From Labilithrix sp. (GTDB taxonomy: Bacteria > Myxococcota_A > Polyangia > Polyangiales > Polyangiaceae), in NCBI GenBank assembly GCA_019637155.1, contig JAHBWE010000007.1, positions 62,001 to 126,000 of the forward strand: a stretch of 64,000 nt of DNA, written 5' to 3'. The notes below the pieces were generated by a model. That model was not told the origin of the DNA. It did not search any database and was given only the letters and a program-made list of their open reading frames with translations. Positions 43,830-52,200 of the stretch are shown here, piece after piece (position 1 is the first letter of the stretch; the number at the start of each line of letters is the position of its first letter). Both the position numbers and the translations under genes were made by a program.

Positions 43830-44413
43830 GACCCGACTCCGAGCGCGTCCGCGATCGCCGCCATGCGCGGCTCCGCGCCGACCTCCACCGTGCTGTCGCC
43901 CGCGCGCACGATCGCGCTCGCGCCGTCCTCCGCCAACGCGACCTCACCACCCGGCAACATCGCGAGCGCCTCGTCGATCCACGCCTGCATCAGCGCCGGA
44001 TCGCTCTCGACCTCGCGGCCGACCACGCGCCGCGCGATCGCGAGCGCGAGCTTCACGATCGCGGGCTCGCTCTCCTCGATCACGCGCGCGCGCGTCGACG
44101 CGCTCTCCGCGACGACGCGGGCGAGCTCGCTCTGCAGCGCCGCGACCTCGCGCTCGAGCTCGAGCTCGCGCGTCGTCTGGATGTGGGGGCTTCCGCGGCG
44201 CGAAGAAGGCGGCGGAGGAACGGACGGGCGCATGCTCCGCGGCGGCGGCACCGACGCGATGAGCTGCACCGACGACGGCGGCGACGCCGGCCGCGACGGA
44301 GGCGACGACTCGACCTCGGTGACGGCGTCGGCGAGCGCTCGCATGCGGAGCCACGAGGGCTTCGCCATCCGCGGCGCGCCCGGCGACATCCAGGGCGCTT
44401 TCGGCTGCATCAC
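43826..44413 (-). CDS. fliH: Flagellar assembly protein FliH
   Basis: 195 residues from GTG 44413 (ATG 44410 is the next codon). A disordered Pro/Ser-rich N-terminus, a coiled coil (TRELELEREVAALQSELARVV), then the FliH/HrpE domain (IVKLALAIARRVVGREVESDPALMQAWIDEALAML in part). It regulates FliI and tethers it to the C-ring through FliN. Overlaps the fliG stop. Confidence 0.88.
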   Translation of the reverse strand: MMQPKAPWMSPGAPRMAKPSWLRMRALADAVTEVESSPPSRPASPPSSVQLIASVPPPRSMRPSVPPPPSSRRGSPHIQTTRELELEREVAALQSELARVVAESASTRARVIEESEPAIVKLALAIARRVVGREVESDPALMQAWIDEALAMLPGGEVALAEDGASAIVRAGDSTVEVGAEPRMAAIADALGVGS

Positions 44414-45390
44414 TCTTCCTCGCGTCCGAGCGAGAGCTTGCCTTCCTCTTCGAGCTTGAGCGCCGCGTCGATGATCTCGCGACGCGCGGCCTCGACGTCC
44501 GCCTTGCGGACGTGCCCCATGTTCGCGAGGTCGTCGCGGATGAGGTCCGCCGCGCGGCTCGAGAGGCCCGAGAAGATCGCGGCCATGACCTCCTCCGGCG
44601 CGTTCCGCAGCGCGATCGTGAGCCGATCGGTCGCGACCTCGCGGAGGAGCGTGCGCATCGCCTTCGAGTCGAGGCGCGCGAGGTCGTCGAACGTGAACAT
44701 CGCCTGCTTGATGATCGCGGCGAGCTCGGGGTCCTCCGCTTCGAGCTCGGAGAGGATCGCGGCCGATGCGGCCTTCGACGTGCCGTTGAGGAGCTCGGCC
44801 GCCTTCGCGACGCCGTCGACGGTGACGAGCGTGCTCGCCTCCGAGTCGGGGAGCTGCGCCGCGAGCGCGGCGGCGACGTCCTCGATGACGCTCGCGGGGA
44901 GCTGCTTCATGCGCCCCATCTGCAGCACGATCGGCGCCTTGCTCGCGTCGTCGAGCACCGCGAGGATCTCCGCCGCCGCGCTCGGGTCCATCATCGAGAG
45001 CACCGCCGCCGCGAGCTGCGGAGGCTCGCTCGCGAGGAGGCTCGCCACGTCCTCGGACGCGGCCGTCTCGAGCTTCACGAGCGGCGACGTCGCGCCGTGC
45101 TCCTCGAAGAGCGCGCGCGCGCGGTCCTCGCCGATCGAGCCCGCCGAGAGCCGGCGCAGGTAACCGAGGCCCCCGCGCGGCACCGCGACCGCGGTGTTCG
45201 CCTTCTCGAGGAACTCCTTGAAGGTGCGATTCACCGCGTCCTTCGGGACGACCCGCATCGTCGACGCGACCGAGCGGAGCTTCTTGAGGTCGTCCTCGGA
45301 GAGCTCGTCGACGATGGGGCGCGCCACTTCTTCGTCGAGCGAGAGGAGGAAGAGCACCGCCTTCTCCGCGTTCGTGATCTGCGTCGTCAT
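44410..45390 (-). CDS. fliG: Flagellar motor switch protein FliG
   Basis: 326 residues. Three helical domains: N (AEKAVLFLLSLDEEVARPIVDELSEDDLKKL), middle (EPPQLAAAVLSMMDPSAAAEILAVLDD) and C with charged torque helix and conserved DDLARLDSKAMRTLLREV, AIFSGLSSRAADLIRDDLANMGHVRKADVE (shown in pieces). It links the MS ring to FliM and contacts MotA. Starts 60 bases after fliF. Confidence 0.95.
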   Translation of the reverse strand: MTTQITNAEKAVLFLLSLDEEVARPIVDELSEDDLKKLRSVASTMRVVPKDAVNRTFKEFLEKANTAVAVPRGGLGYLRRLSAGSIGEDRARALFEEHGATSPLVKLETAASEDVASLLASEPPQLAAAVLSMMDPSAAAEILAVLDDASKAPIVLQMGRMKQLPASVIEDVAAALAAQLPDSEASTLVTVDGVAKAAELLNGTSKAASAAILSELEAEDPELAAIIKQAMFTFDDLARLDSKAMRTLLREVATDRLTIALRNAPEEVMAAIFSGLSSRAADLIRDDLANMGHVRKADVEAARREIIDAALKLEEEGKLSLGREEE

Positions 45391-45450
45391 CGAACCGTCA
45401 TCACTTCAGGAATCGAGCCAGCGCCGAGTGTCAGCGCCATGACGCCTCGC

Positions 45451-47115
45451 TCAGGCCGCTTCCTCGCGGACGCCGGCGGCCTCGCTCGCGGTGCCGAGCC
45501 AGCCCTTCACGATGAGCGCCGCGGTGGACGGGTCGAGGAGCGCGCGCTCGCGCACGAGCTGCTTCAGGTCGTCGGCCGAGGTCTCGTTTTCTTCCTCGTT
45601 CTTGCCCAGGATCTCGACCGTCACCTGCTCGGCGGAGGCCTTCTCCTTCGCCGCCACGAGCGCGAGCGCTTCGCTCACCGCGCGCGCCTTCTTCCGGCTC
45701 CGCTTCACCATGAGCGCGACGAGGACGAGGAAGAGCAGCGCGCCGCCGGCGAGCGGACCGACGTGGAGCGGGTTCTTCAGGTCGATCGGGAGCTTCGTCG
45801 TCGGCGCCGGCGGCGCCGGCGGCTCGGCGACCACGAGGAAGGGCACCGCCTCGACCGTGACCGCGTCGCCGCGGCGCTCGTCGAAGCCGACCGCGCTGCG
45901 GACGAGCCCCGTGATCTTGTCGAGCTCCTCCTTCGAGCGGTTGCCGTCGATGACGACCGCGACGGTGAGCCGCTTCAACACACCGCCGGCGACGACGCGC
46001 TTCTCGCTCACGTGATCGACCTCGAAGTTCCGCGTGTGCTGCTCGCGCGTGGGGAGCGTGCCCTTCGCGACCTCGGGAGCGCCGCCGTCCGCGGCCTTCG
46101 CGCCCGCCGCCGAGCCGTTCGGGAGGTTCGACTCCGCCCCCGGCACGCCCGCGACCGGGGGCTCCTCGCCGGCCGTGCGCTCGATCGTCGACTCCTCGCT
46201 CCGCAGCGCCGTCCGCGACGGATCGTAGCGGTCCTCGACGTGCTCGACGCGCGCGGAGTCGATGTCGGCGGTGACCCGCACGTCGGCGTGGCCGGCGCCG
46301 GTGACCTTCTCGACGATGGCGCGGGCGCGCTCCTCGAGCGTGGCCTCGAGCGCGCGGGCCTTCGACTCCTTGTCGTCGTCGACGCCGATGCCGTCCTCGC
46401 CCGCGCGGCGCGGCCGATGGAGGACCTGGCCCTCCGTCGTCACGACCGCGACGCGATCGGGTGAGAGGCCCTGCACCGACGTCGCGACGAGGTGCACGAT
46501 GCCGGCGACCTCGCCGCCGCCGAGCGCGCGGCCGCCGCGGAGCTTCAGGACGACGCTCGCGCTGGACGGCTCGTTCTTGCTCACGAACACGGATTTCTCG
46601 GGCAAGACGAGGTGGATGCGCGCGCTCTCGACCGCGCCGATCGCGCCGATCGTGCGGGAGAGCTCGCCCTCGAGCGCGCGGCGATACAGGATGCGCTGCT
46701 CGAAGTCGGTCGCGCCGAGGCGCATCTTGTCGAAGCTCTCGAAGCCTACGTTGCCGCCGCGCGGCAGCCCCTGCCCCGCGAGCTCGAGGCGCGTCTCGCG
46801 CACCTTGTCCTCCGGCACCTCGATGAGCGAGCCGTCGCCCTGGAGCCTGTACGGGACCTTGAGCTCCTTGAGCTTGGTGACGACCACCGCCGCGTCGTCG
46901 CGATCGAGGTTCGTGAAGAGCGGGGCGTACGGCGGCTCCGCGTGGTGGAACGCGAAGAAGCCGCCGATCGTAAGGGCGCCGATGAGCGTGAACAGCGCCG
47001 CCATGCGCGCTCCGCTCGACATCGACCTGATCTTCGCCACGACCTTCTCGAGGACGGGCTTCGCCGGCCCGGCCTTCGCGACGAGGTTGTCGACGACTCC
47101 CGTACCCTCAGACAT
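45451..47115 (-). CDS. fliF: Flagellar MS-ring protein FliF
   Basis: 554 residues. N-terminal transmembrane helix (MAALFTLIGALTIGGFFAF), YscJ-like ring domains (PPYAPLFTNLDRDDAAVVV, NVGFESFDKMRLGATDFEQ, VESARIHLVLPEKSVFV), an acidic/Pro-rich central loop, and second transmembrane helix (LAGGALLFLVLVALMVK). The C-terminal cytoplasmic tail (RERALLDPSTAALIVKGWL) binds FliG. Ring housing for the export gate. Starts eight bases before the end of fliE. Confidence 0.96.
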   Translation of the reverse strand: MSEGTGVVDNLVAKAGPAKPVLEKVVAKIRSMSSGARMAALFTLIGALTIGGFFAFHHAEPPYAPLFTNLDRDDAAVVVTKLKELKVPYRLQGDGSLIEVPEDKVRETRLELAGQGLPRGGNVGFESFDKMRLGATDFEQRILYRRALEGELSRTIGAIGAVESARIHLVLPEKSVFVSKNEPSSASVVLKLRGGRALGGGEVAGIVHLVATSVQGLSPDRVAVVTTEGQVLHRPRRAGEDGIGVDDDKESKARALEATLEERARAIVEKVTGAGHADVRVTADIDSARVEHVEDRYDPSRTALRSEESTIERTAGEEPPVAGVPGAESNLPNGSAAGAKAADGGAPEVAKGTLPTREQHTRNFEVDHVSEKRVVAGGVLKRLTVAVVIDGNRSKEELDKITGLVRSAVGFDERRGDAVTVEAVPFLVVAEPPAPPAPTTKLPIDLKNPLHVGPLAGGALLFLVLVALMVKRSRKKARAVSEALALVAAKEKASAEQVTVEILGKNEEENETSADDLKQLVRERALLDPSTAALIVKGWLGTASEAAGVREEAA

Positions 47116-47452
47116 TGATCCTCCAGAGCTCGTGGAACGCGTCCATGAGCTTGTCCCTGACCGAGCCGACGAGCCTCATCGAGATGTCGGCTTCCTTCAT
47201 CGTGATCATCGTGCCGTGCAGGTCGTCCGACGTGCCGGCCGCGAGCGCCTCGGCCTTCGCCATCGCCTCGCGCTCCTTGTCACTCGCGGCCATCGCCGTG
47301 TCTTCGAGGACCTTCCCGAACGACGGCCCGGTGACGTGCTCGCTCTTCTTTGCTTCCGGCGTGCCAGGCTCGCCGCCGATCTGCAGCTCCTGGCGGCGCT
47401 CGATCGCGGCCTGGCGCATCATGCTGGCGTAGCCGGAAGACTCGATTTTCAC
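47108..47452 (-). CDS. fliE: Flagellar MS-ring/rod junction protein FliE
   Basis: 114 residues from GTG 47452. C-terminal half carries the FliE signature (SFGKVLEDTAM, DLHGTMITMKEADISMRLVGSVRDKLMDAFHELWRINV in pieces). It is the first axial protein exported, linking FliF to the rod. Two bases after flgC, overlapping fliF. Confidence 0.93.
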   Translation of the reverse strand: MKIESSGYASMMRQAAIERRQELQIGGEPGTPEAKKSEHVTGPSFGKVLEDTAMAASDKEREAMAKAEALAAGTSDDLHGTMITMKEADISMRLVGSVRDKLMDAFHELWRINV

Positions 47453-47454
47453 GG

Positions 47455-47904
47455 TTACTTCCCGATGCGGAGGGCCGCGCGGGCCATCGCCTTGAGCGAC
47501 TCGATCGAGGTGATCCCCGCCTCGTAGGCGCGGGAGGCAGTCATCATGTTGACCATCTCCGTCACCGTGTTGACGTTGGGGTACTCGACGTAACCCTCCG
47601 GATTTGCGTCGGGATGTCCCGGCTCGTACACCATCGTCCCCGGGCTCTGGTCGGGCCGGACCTCGGCCAGGCGGACCGTCTCGATCTTCCGGAGGACAGG
47701 GTCGCGGGTCGCGGAATTCAGCGGTTTCGCCTCGAAGACCGGATCGAGCCGCTTGTAGGGGCCGCCCTCCTCGGTCCGCGTCGTGCGAGCGTTCGCGAGG
47801 TTGCCGGCGGTGATGTTCATGCGGCTGCGCTCCGCCGAGAGGCCGGAGGCCGCGACTTCCATCGCCGAGAAGACACCCGCGTGGTTGGCGGCACCGATCT
47901 TCAT
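47455..47904 (-). CDS. flgC: Flagellar basal-body rod protein FlgC
   Basis: 149 residues from ATG 47904, sharing one base with the flgB stop (TGATG). N-terminal AMEVAASGLSAERSRMNITAGNLANARTT and C-terminal YPNVNTVTEMVNMMTASRAYEAGITSIESLKAM in pieces are characteristic of FlgC. Proximal rod subunit exported without a signal peptide. Confidence 0.95.
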   Translation of the reverse strand: MKIGAANHAGVFSAMEVAASGLSAERSRMNITAGNLANARTTRTEEGGPYKRLDPVFEAKPLNSATRDPVLRKIETVRLAEVRPDQSPGTMVYEPGHPDANPEGYVEYPNVNTVTEMVNMMTASRAYEAGITSIESLKAMARAALRIGK

Positions 47905-48299
47905 CAGCCGTGCTTCCCGTCGGAGGCGGCCCACGCGAGCGACGCGAGCTCGCTCGAGGCGAGCTGGGCGAGCATGTCGTACCGCATCTGGTTCGAGGCG
48001 ATCTTCACGGCCTCGCGATCGAGGTCGACGCCGTTCTCGTCGCCGCCGGCGGCCGCGCCCGGGTCCTCGATCACCTTTCCGTGAATTTCTCCTCCAGGAG
48101 TCGCCCCGATGGACGTTCCGGCGTTCGTGGCCGCCATCGCGACGTGGAGCTGTCCGGCGAAATTCACGTTTCGCTCGAGATCCACGGGCTTGTAGCCCGG
48201 GGTGTCGATGTGGGCGAGGTTCGACGTGAGCAGGTTGTGCCGGTCGAGGTGGTAGTCGAGCGCGCCGCGGAGATGCTCGACGCTATCGAGGAGGGCCAT
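47904..48299 (-). CDS. flgB: Flagellar basal-body rod protein FlgB
   Basis: 131 residues. N-terminal LRGALDYHLDRHNLLTSNLAHIDTPGYKPVDL and the C-terminal helix VKIASNQMRYDMLAQLASSELASL (pieces) identify FlgB. First gene of the long flgB-to-fliM unit, with a GAGGGG ribosome-binding site and a 101-base divergent gap shared with flbD. No -24/-12 pattern was found for this direction. Confidence 0.94.
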   Translation of the reverse strand: MALLDSVEHLRGALDYHLDRHNLLTSNLAHIDTPGYKPVDLERNVNFAGQLHVAMAATNAGTSIGATPGGEIHGKVIEDPGAAAGGDENGVDLDREAVKIASNQMRYDMLAQLASSELASLAWAASDGKHG

Positions 48300-48370
48300 G
48301 CGGTCCCCTCGTCCATGAACCGTTCCATCGCTCCTCGTCGCCCGAGCGTCATGGAACCGGCGCTCCGCGA

Positions 48371-48386
48371 TGGCTCGGTCGTTGCG
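48371..48386 (+). promoter_or_regulatory. Sigma-54-type promoter of flbD-motAB
   Basis: TGGCTCGGTCGTTGCG fits TGGCACG-N4-TTGCA with only two mismatches, and has GG and GC separated by exactly ten bases. The GC lies 15 bases before the flbD ATG, so the transcript would begin about four bases before the start codon. No ribosome-binding site is visible ahead of this ATG, which agrees with a leaderless message. Confidence 0.65.
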
Positions 48387-48400
48387 ATGGGCCCCCCGCG

Positions 48401-48727
48401 ATGCTCAAGCTGACCCGTCTCGACCACCGCACGGTGGCGATCAACCCCGACCACATCGCGTGGGTCGAGGCCACCCCGGATACGACGCTCTGTCTGATCG
48501 GTGACCGCAAGATCATCGTCCGCGAATCGCTGGACGAGGTGATCGAGCGCTTCACCACCGCGCGCGCCAAGATGGGCGGGACCGGGCCGATCAACGTCCC
48601 TTCGATGCCGCCGCCGTCGTCGAGCGGCCGGCGCAGCCTCCAGCCTTCGCGCCCCTCCGGCGCGTTCAACCGGCCCGCGCTCGACGCCGCGATGATCGCG
48701 CCGTCGATCATCGACGAGGACGGCTGA
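48401..48727 (+). CDS. flbD: FlbD-family flagellar protein
   Basis: 108 residues. The first 60 residues carry the small FlbD domain (MLKLTRLDHRTVAINPDHIAWVEATPDTTL in pieces, KIIVRESLDEVIERF). A Pro/Ser-rich tail of about 45 residues follows, which typical FlbD proteins of 70 or so residues lack. It commonly sits just before motA, as here. The role is not well defined; it is not the Caulobacter regulator of the same name. Confidence 0.88.
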   Translation: MLKLTRLDHRTVAINPDHIAWVEATPDTTLCLIGDRKIIVRESLDEVIERFTTARAKMGGTGPINVPSMPPPSSSGRRSLQPSRPSGAFNRPALDAAMIAPSIIDEDG

Positions 48728-48728
48728 G

Positions 48729-49499
48729 ATGCGCCCCGGCGCCCTCATCGGCATCCTCATCGCGGTCGGCTGCATCGTCGGCGGCAACATCTGGGAAGGC
48801 GGCCACGTCGGCGCGCTGGTCGGCGGCCCCGCCTTCCTCATCGTCATCGGCGGCACGGTCGGCGCGATCGTCGTCCAGTACCCCTTCAGCGACATCAAGA
48901 CGGGCCTCCGCCTGATGGCGGGCCTCTTCAAGCCGCACAAGCTGAACGGCGAGAAGCTCGTCGAGGAGATCGTCGACTACGCGAACCGCGCGCGCCGCGA
49001 CGGCATCCTCGCGCTCGAGAAGGTCGGCGAGCAGGCGTCGGATCCCTTCCTCAAGAAGGCGCTCATGATGGCGGTCGACGGCGTCGACTCCCAGACGCTG
49101 CGCGAGACGCTCGAGGTGACGATCGGCGTCGAAGAGCATCACGCCGAGAACGGCGCGAAGGTGCTGGAAGCAGGCGGCGGCTACGCGCCGACCGTCGGCA
49201 TCATCGGCGCCGTCCTCGGCCTCATCCACGTCATGAGCAACCTCTCCGACATCGCCGCGGTCGGCGTCGGCATCGCCGGCGCGTTCGTCGCGACGATCTA
49301 CGGCGTCGCGTTCGCGAACTTGATCTGCCTCCCGATGGCGGCGCGGATCAAGCTCGACATCGCCGAGACGGCGAAGCTCCGCGAGATGGAGCTCACCGGC
49401 GTCCTCGCGATCCAGGCCGGCCTCAACCCGAAGCTCGTTCGCGACCGCCTCGTCCAGTTCCTCGGCGACCACGGCGGCCACGGCGAGAAGAAGAAGTAG
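48729..49499 (+). CDS. motA: Flagellar stator protein MotA
   Basis: 256 residues. Four transmembrane helices (GALIGILIAVGCIVGGNIWEG, VGGPAFLIVIGGTVGAIVVQ, and the later pair beginning APTVGIIGAVLGLIHVMSN and IAGAFVATIYGVAFANLICLP, in pieces). The cytoplasmic loop has NRARRDGILALEKVGE, with charges that meet FliG. Forms proton channel with MotB. One base after flbD. Confidence 0.96.
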   Translation: MRPGALIGILIAVGCIVGGNIWEGGHVGALVGGPAFLIVIGGTVGAIVVQYPFSDIKTGLRLMAGLFKPHKLNGEKLVEEIVDYANRARRDGILALEKVGEQASDPFLKKALMMAVDGVDSQTLRETLEVTIGVEEHHAENGAKVLEAGGGYAPTVGIIGAVLGLIHVMSNLSDIAAVGVGIAGAFVATIYGVAFANLICLPMAARIKLDIAETAKLREMELTGVLAIQAGLNPKLVRDRLVQFLGDHGGHGEKKK

Positions 49500-49505
49500 G
49501 CGCCG

Positions 49506-50324
49506 ATGGCCCGGAAAAAGAAGCATCCGGAGCACGTGAACCACGAGCGATGGCTCGTGAGCTTCGCCGACTTCATGACGCTCCTGATGGCGTTCTTCGT
49601 CGTCATGTTCGCGGTGTCGCAGGTCGACTCCAAGAAGGTCGGCCGCTTCACCGAGCAGTTCTCGAAGGCGGTCGGCATCGACATGTTCCCGCAGCCGGGC
49701 AAGGGCCTCATGACCGGCGCGCTGGAGGGGTCCATCGTCGAGACCGACAACCAGCCCACCGCCGGCAAGGGCCCTGGCCAGGGCGCGCTCCCCGAGGAGC
49801 TCGCCGCGATCCGCAACGCGCTCGTGAGCACGAAGGACGACGACGCGGAGCTCGCGAAGGTCCAGATCATCGCGCGCCGCAACGAGCTCGTGCTGCGTCT
49901 GTCGGACAACCTGTTCTTCGAGACCGGGACCGACACGCTCGAGCCGAACGCGAAGGCGGTCGTCGTCAAGCTGGCGCACGAGCTGAAGGGACGGAAGGTC
50001 GACATCCGCGTCGAAGGGCACACCGACGTCCGCCCGATCAAGACGGCGCGCTTCCGCTCCAACTGGGACCTCTCCACCGCGCGCGCGACCACGATCGTCG
50101 CGGCGTTCATCGGCGAAGGGATCGCGCCGGACCGCCTCTCGGCCTCCGGCTACGGCGAGTTCCACCCCGTCGCCGACAACACGACCGACGAGGGCCGGAA
50201 GCAGAACCGCCGCGTCGACATCGTCGTGACGATCCCGGTCCCGCAGGCCGGCGACGAGCCCGAGCCGGCGCCGGCGCCCGCTCCAGCTTCGGCCCACGAT
50301 TCGCATGAAGGTCATCCACGATGA
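49506..50324 (+). CDS. motB: Flagellar stator protein MotB
   Basis: 272 residues. Single transmembrane helix with the ion-binding Asp in SFADFMTLLMAFFVVMF, a plug/linker, and an OmpA-like peptidoglycan-binding domain (NLFFETGTDTLEPNAKAVV, VEGHTDVRPI, LSTARATTIVAAF, GRKQNRRVDIVV). A Pro/Ala tail ends the protein. The Asp and absence of sodium-type features suggest proton coupling. Confidence 0.96.
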   Translation: MARKKKHPEHVNHERWLVSFADFMTLLMAFFVVMFAVSQVDSKKVGRFTEQFSKAVGIDMFPQPGKGLMTGALEGSIVETDNQPTAGKGPGQGALPEELAAIRNALVSTKDDDAELAKVQIIARRNELVLRLSDNLFFETGTDTLEPNAKAVVVKLAHELKGRKVDIRVEGHTDVRPIKTARFRSNWDLSTARATTIVAAFIGEGIAPDRLSASGYGEFHPVADNTTDEGRKQNRRVDIVVTIPVPQAGDEPEPAPAPAPASAHDSHEGHPR

Positions 50325-50536
50325 GCCAACACACCGCCACCGCCACCGCCATGACGCCCGCCCCCGCCACCGAGCCGACGCGCACCACGACGCCGGAGGA
50401 GTGGCGCCGCGCCGCCGCGCGCGCGCGCTTCCTCGGCCGGAGCTCGGGGATGATGCCCGCGGTGCGCCCGACCGCGACGATGCCCGCGGTCCGCGCAGGC
50501 GCGCCGGGCCCTGGAAACACGAATGGCGCTCGCTGA
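50321..50536 (+). CDS. Small hypothetical protein after motB
   Basis: 71 residues, Ala/Thr/Pro/Arg-rich, starting at ATG 50321 that overlaps the motB stop (ATGA) and ending inside the next gene. It contains a short helical segment (TPEEWRRAAARARFLG) and repeated MPAVR motifs. No domain recognised. Coding is supported by the coupled start and continuous frame only. Confidence 0.4.
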   Translation: MSQHTATATAMTPAPATEPTRTTTPEEWRRAAARARFLGRSSGMMPAVRPTATMPAVRAGAPGPGNTNGAR

Positions 50537-51074
50537 GCGCCGCCGCGGGGGTCGGGCGCTCGCGGAGCGCCGCGCGGGTTGGGGGCTCGCGGTCTTGGCC
50601 GCGGCGCTGATCCTCTTCTCGAGCGGCGCCGCGCACGCGCAGAAGTGGGTGACGAGCGGCGTGACGCAGTTCTCGAGCGGGATCGAGGGCGGGGGAGGAC
50701 GCGTCGCGACGATGGGGCGCGCGCAGACCCGCGCGCGCATCGGCGCGGACCTCTTCGTCGACGAGGATCCGCAGGACATCTTCGGCGCCGCCGTGATCGT
50801 CGCGGTCGAGCCGCGCTCCGCGTTCGGCCTCGACTTCCGCTACACGCGCGTCGTCGCGCAGCGCTTCGCCTTCAGCGGTGGCGCGATCGGCATCCTCCAG
50901 CCCGCGTCGCTCGTCGGCCCCGTCGCGGCCGCGGAGTACCGCATCCCGCTCGGCAAGGGCTTCGTGTTCACCGCCGGCCCGGAAGCCAACGTCTTCGTCG
51001 TCGGCACCGATCTGCCGGACCGCACCGTCATCTGGCAAGGCCTCTTCCTGGTAGGGATGCGTGTCTCTCTCTAG
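50523..51074 (+). CDS. Secreted hypothetical protein, probably outer-membrane beta-barrel-like
   Basis: 183 residues. Basic start, hydrophobic segment (WGLAVLAAALILFSSGAAHA) as signal peptide, then beta-rich sequence with aromatic-Gly alternation (FGLDFRYTRVVAQRFAFSGGAIGI, AAEYRIPLGKGFVFTAGPEANVFVV in pieces). It lies between motB and flgG. It may be an envelope protein that supports the motor, but there is no known family. Confidence 0.65.
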   Translation: MALAERRRGGRALAERRAGWGLAVLAAALILFSSGAAHAQKWVTSGVTQFSSGIEGGGGRVATMGRAQTRARIGADLFVDEDPQDIFGAAVIVAVEPRSAFGLDFRYTRVVAQRFAFSGGAIGILQPASLVGPVAAAEYRIPLGKGFVFTAGPEANVFVVGTDLPDRTVIWQGLFLVGMRVSL

Positions 51075-51354
51075 GTCAGGGGCTCCGCCCCCGACACCCC
51101 CGCGCGCGCGCGAACACGACCCGCGAAGACGCGGGTTGCTTCGCAACCGCTGTGGCGGTCGCGTTCGCGCGCCGGGCCTCGCGGTCGTCCTCGCGTTCGG
51201 GGTGGTCGTCGGGGCGTGTTCGGCGGGGGATGGGGCGTGTCTTCGGAAGACGGACTGCGATGCGCCGTATGCGTGTGTCGATGGGACGTGTCGGACGGAC
51301 GAGGTGCTCGCGAGCTCGTCGGTGGTGGGCGACGCGGGAGCGTCAGACCAGTGA
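51061..51354 (+). CDS. Small Cys-rich lipoprotein (start uncertain)
   Basis: The frame from GTG 51061 gives 97 residues, but the first 25 are unlike a signal peptide and cover two hairpins. A TTG at 51136 would give 72 residues with a proper lipoprotein signal (LAVVLAFGVVVGAC). The mature part is short and Cys-rich (GACLRKTDCDAPYACVDGTC), a pattern frequent in secreted myxobacterial proteins. Function unknown. Confidence 0.45.
   Translation: MSLSRSGAPPPTPPRAREHDPRRRGLLRNRCGGRVRAPGLAVVLAFGVVVGACSAGDGACLRKTDCDAPYACVDGTCRTDEVLASSSVVGDAGASDQ
51077..51150 (+). terminator. Two consecutive hairpins after the motAB-linked genes
   Basis: GGGGC-TCC-GCCCC at 51077-51089 and GCGGGTTGC-TTC-GCAACCGC at 51131-51150 form stems just after the 50523-51074 stop at 51074. 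Neither has a T-run. They may end or attenuate the flbD-motAB transcript; the second falls inside the possible next reading frame. Confidence 0.35.
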
Positions 51355-51384
51355 CGGTCGACGGCCGGTTTGACGCTTTTTCTT

Positions 51385-51400
51385 GGGCACACGCTTCGCA
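51385..51400 (+). promoter_or_regulatory. Sigma-54-type promoter of flgG operon
   Basis: GGGCACACGCTTCGCA has GG (51386-51387) and GC (51398-51399) ten bases apart and the GGCAC core. It ends 12-13 bases before the flgG ATG 51413, so a sigma-54 start would fall about two bases upstream of the codon. The GAGGA ribosome-binding site lies downstream of the -12 and would be lost from such a transcript, which argues for caution. Confidence 0.5.
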
Positions 51401-51412
51401 GAGGAATGACGC

Positions 51413-52195
51413 ATGTTCCGATCGCTGAATATCGCCGCCACGGGCATGGTCGCGCAGGAGACGAAGCTCGACACCATCTCGAACAACCTCGCGAACGTGA
51501 ATACGACGGGGTACAAGCGCCAGGACGCGCAGTTCGAGGATCTGCTCTATCAGAACATCCGCGCGGCGGCGCCGACGCAGGGGGGAGGGGCGGCGCCGTC
51601 GGGGACGCAGGTCGGCACCGGCGTCCGCGTCGTGTCGACGTCGCGATCGTTCTCGCAGGGCGCGACGATCCAGACCGGCAACCAGCTCGACCTCGCGATC
51701 GAGGGCAACGGCTTCTTCACCGTGACGAAGCCGGACGGCACGATCGGCTTCACGCGCGCCGGCAACTTCAAGGTCGACGCGCAGGGCCGCGTCTGCACGA
51801 ACGACGGCCTCTCGCTCGAGCCGCCGATCAACGTCCCGCCCGACACCGCGTCGATCTCGATCAGCTCCGACGGCACGATCAGCGCGACCTCGGCGAGCGC
51901 GCGCACGACGACGCAGCTCGGCCAGCTCCAGATCGCGACGTTCCCCAACCCGAACGGGCTCGAGGCGGTCGGCCACAACATGTTCGCGCCGACGCTCGCG
52001 TCCGGCGAGCCGATCAGCGGCAACCCGGGCATGGACGGCCGCGGCGCGATCCTCCAGGGCGCGCTCGAGGGATCGAACGTCGAGATGGTCGAGGAGATGG
52101 TCGGCATGATCCGCACGCAGCGCGCGTACGAGGTCAACTCCAAGGTCATCAGCGCGGCGGACGACATGCTCCGCAACGCGACGCAGGTGCGGTGA
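51413..52195 (+). CDS. flgG: Flagellar distal rod protein FlgG
   Basis: 260 residues, exact family length. N-terminal MFRSLNIAATGMVAQETKLDTISNNLANVNTTGYK in pieces, QFEDLLYQ, central GNGFFTVTKPDGTIGFTRAGNFKVD, and C-terminal LEGSNVEMVEEMVGMIRTQRAYEVNSKVISAADDML in pieces. Distal rod in the periplasm. First gene of flgG-flgA-flgH-flgI-flgJ. Confidence 0.97.
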   Translation: MFRSLNIAATGMVAQETKLDTISNNLANVNTTGYKRQDAQFEDLLYQNIRAAAPTQGGGAAPSGTQVGTGVRVVSTSRSFSQGATIQTGNQLDLAIEGNGFFTVTKPDGTIGFTRAGNFKVDAQGRVCTNDGLSLEPPINVPPDTASISISSDGTISATSASARTTTQLGQLQIATFPNPNGLEAVGHNMFAPTLASGEPISGNPGMDGRGAILQGALEGSNVEMVEEMVGMIRTQRAYEVNSKVISAADDMLRNATQVR

Positions 52196-52200
52196 GCGGG

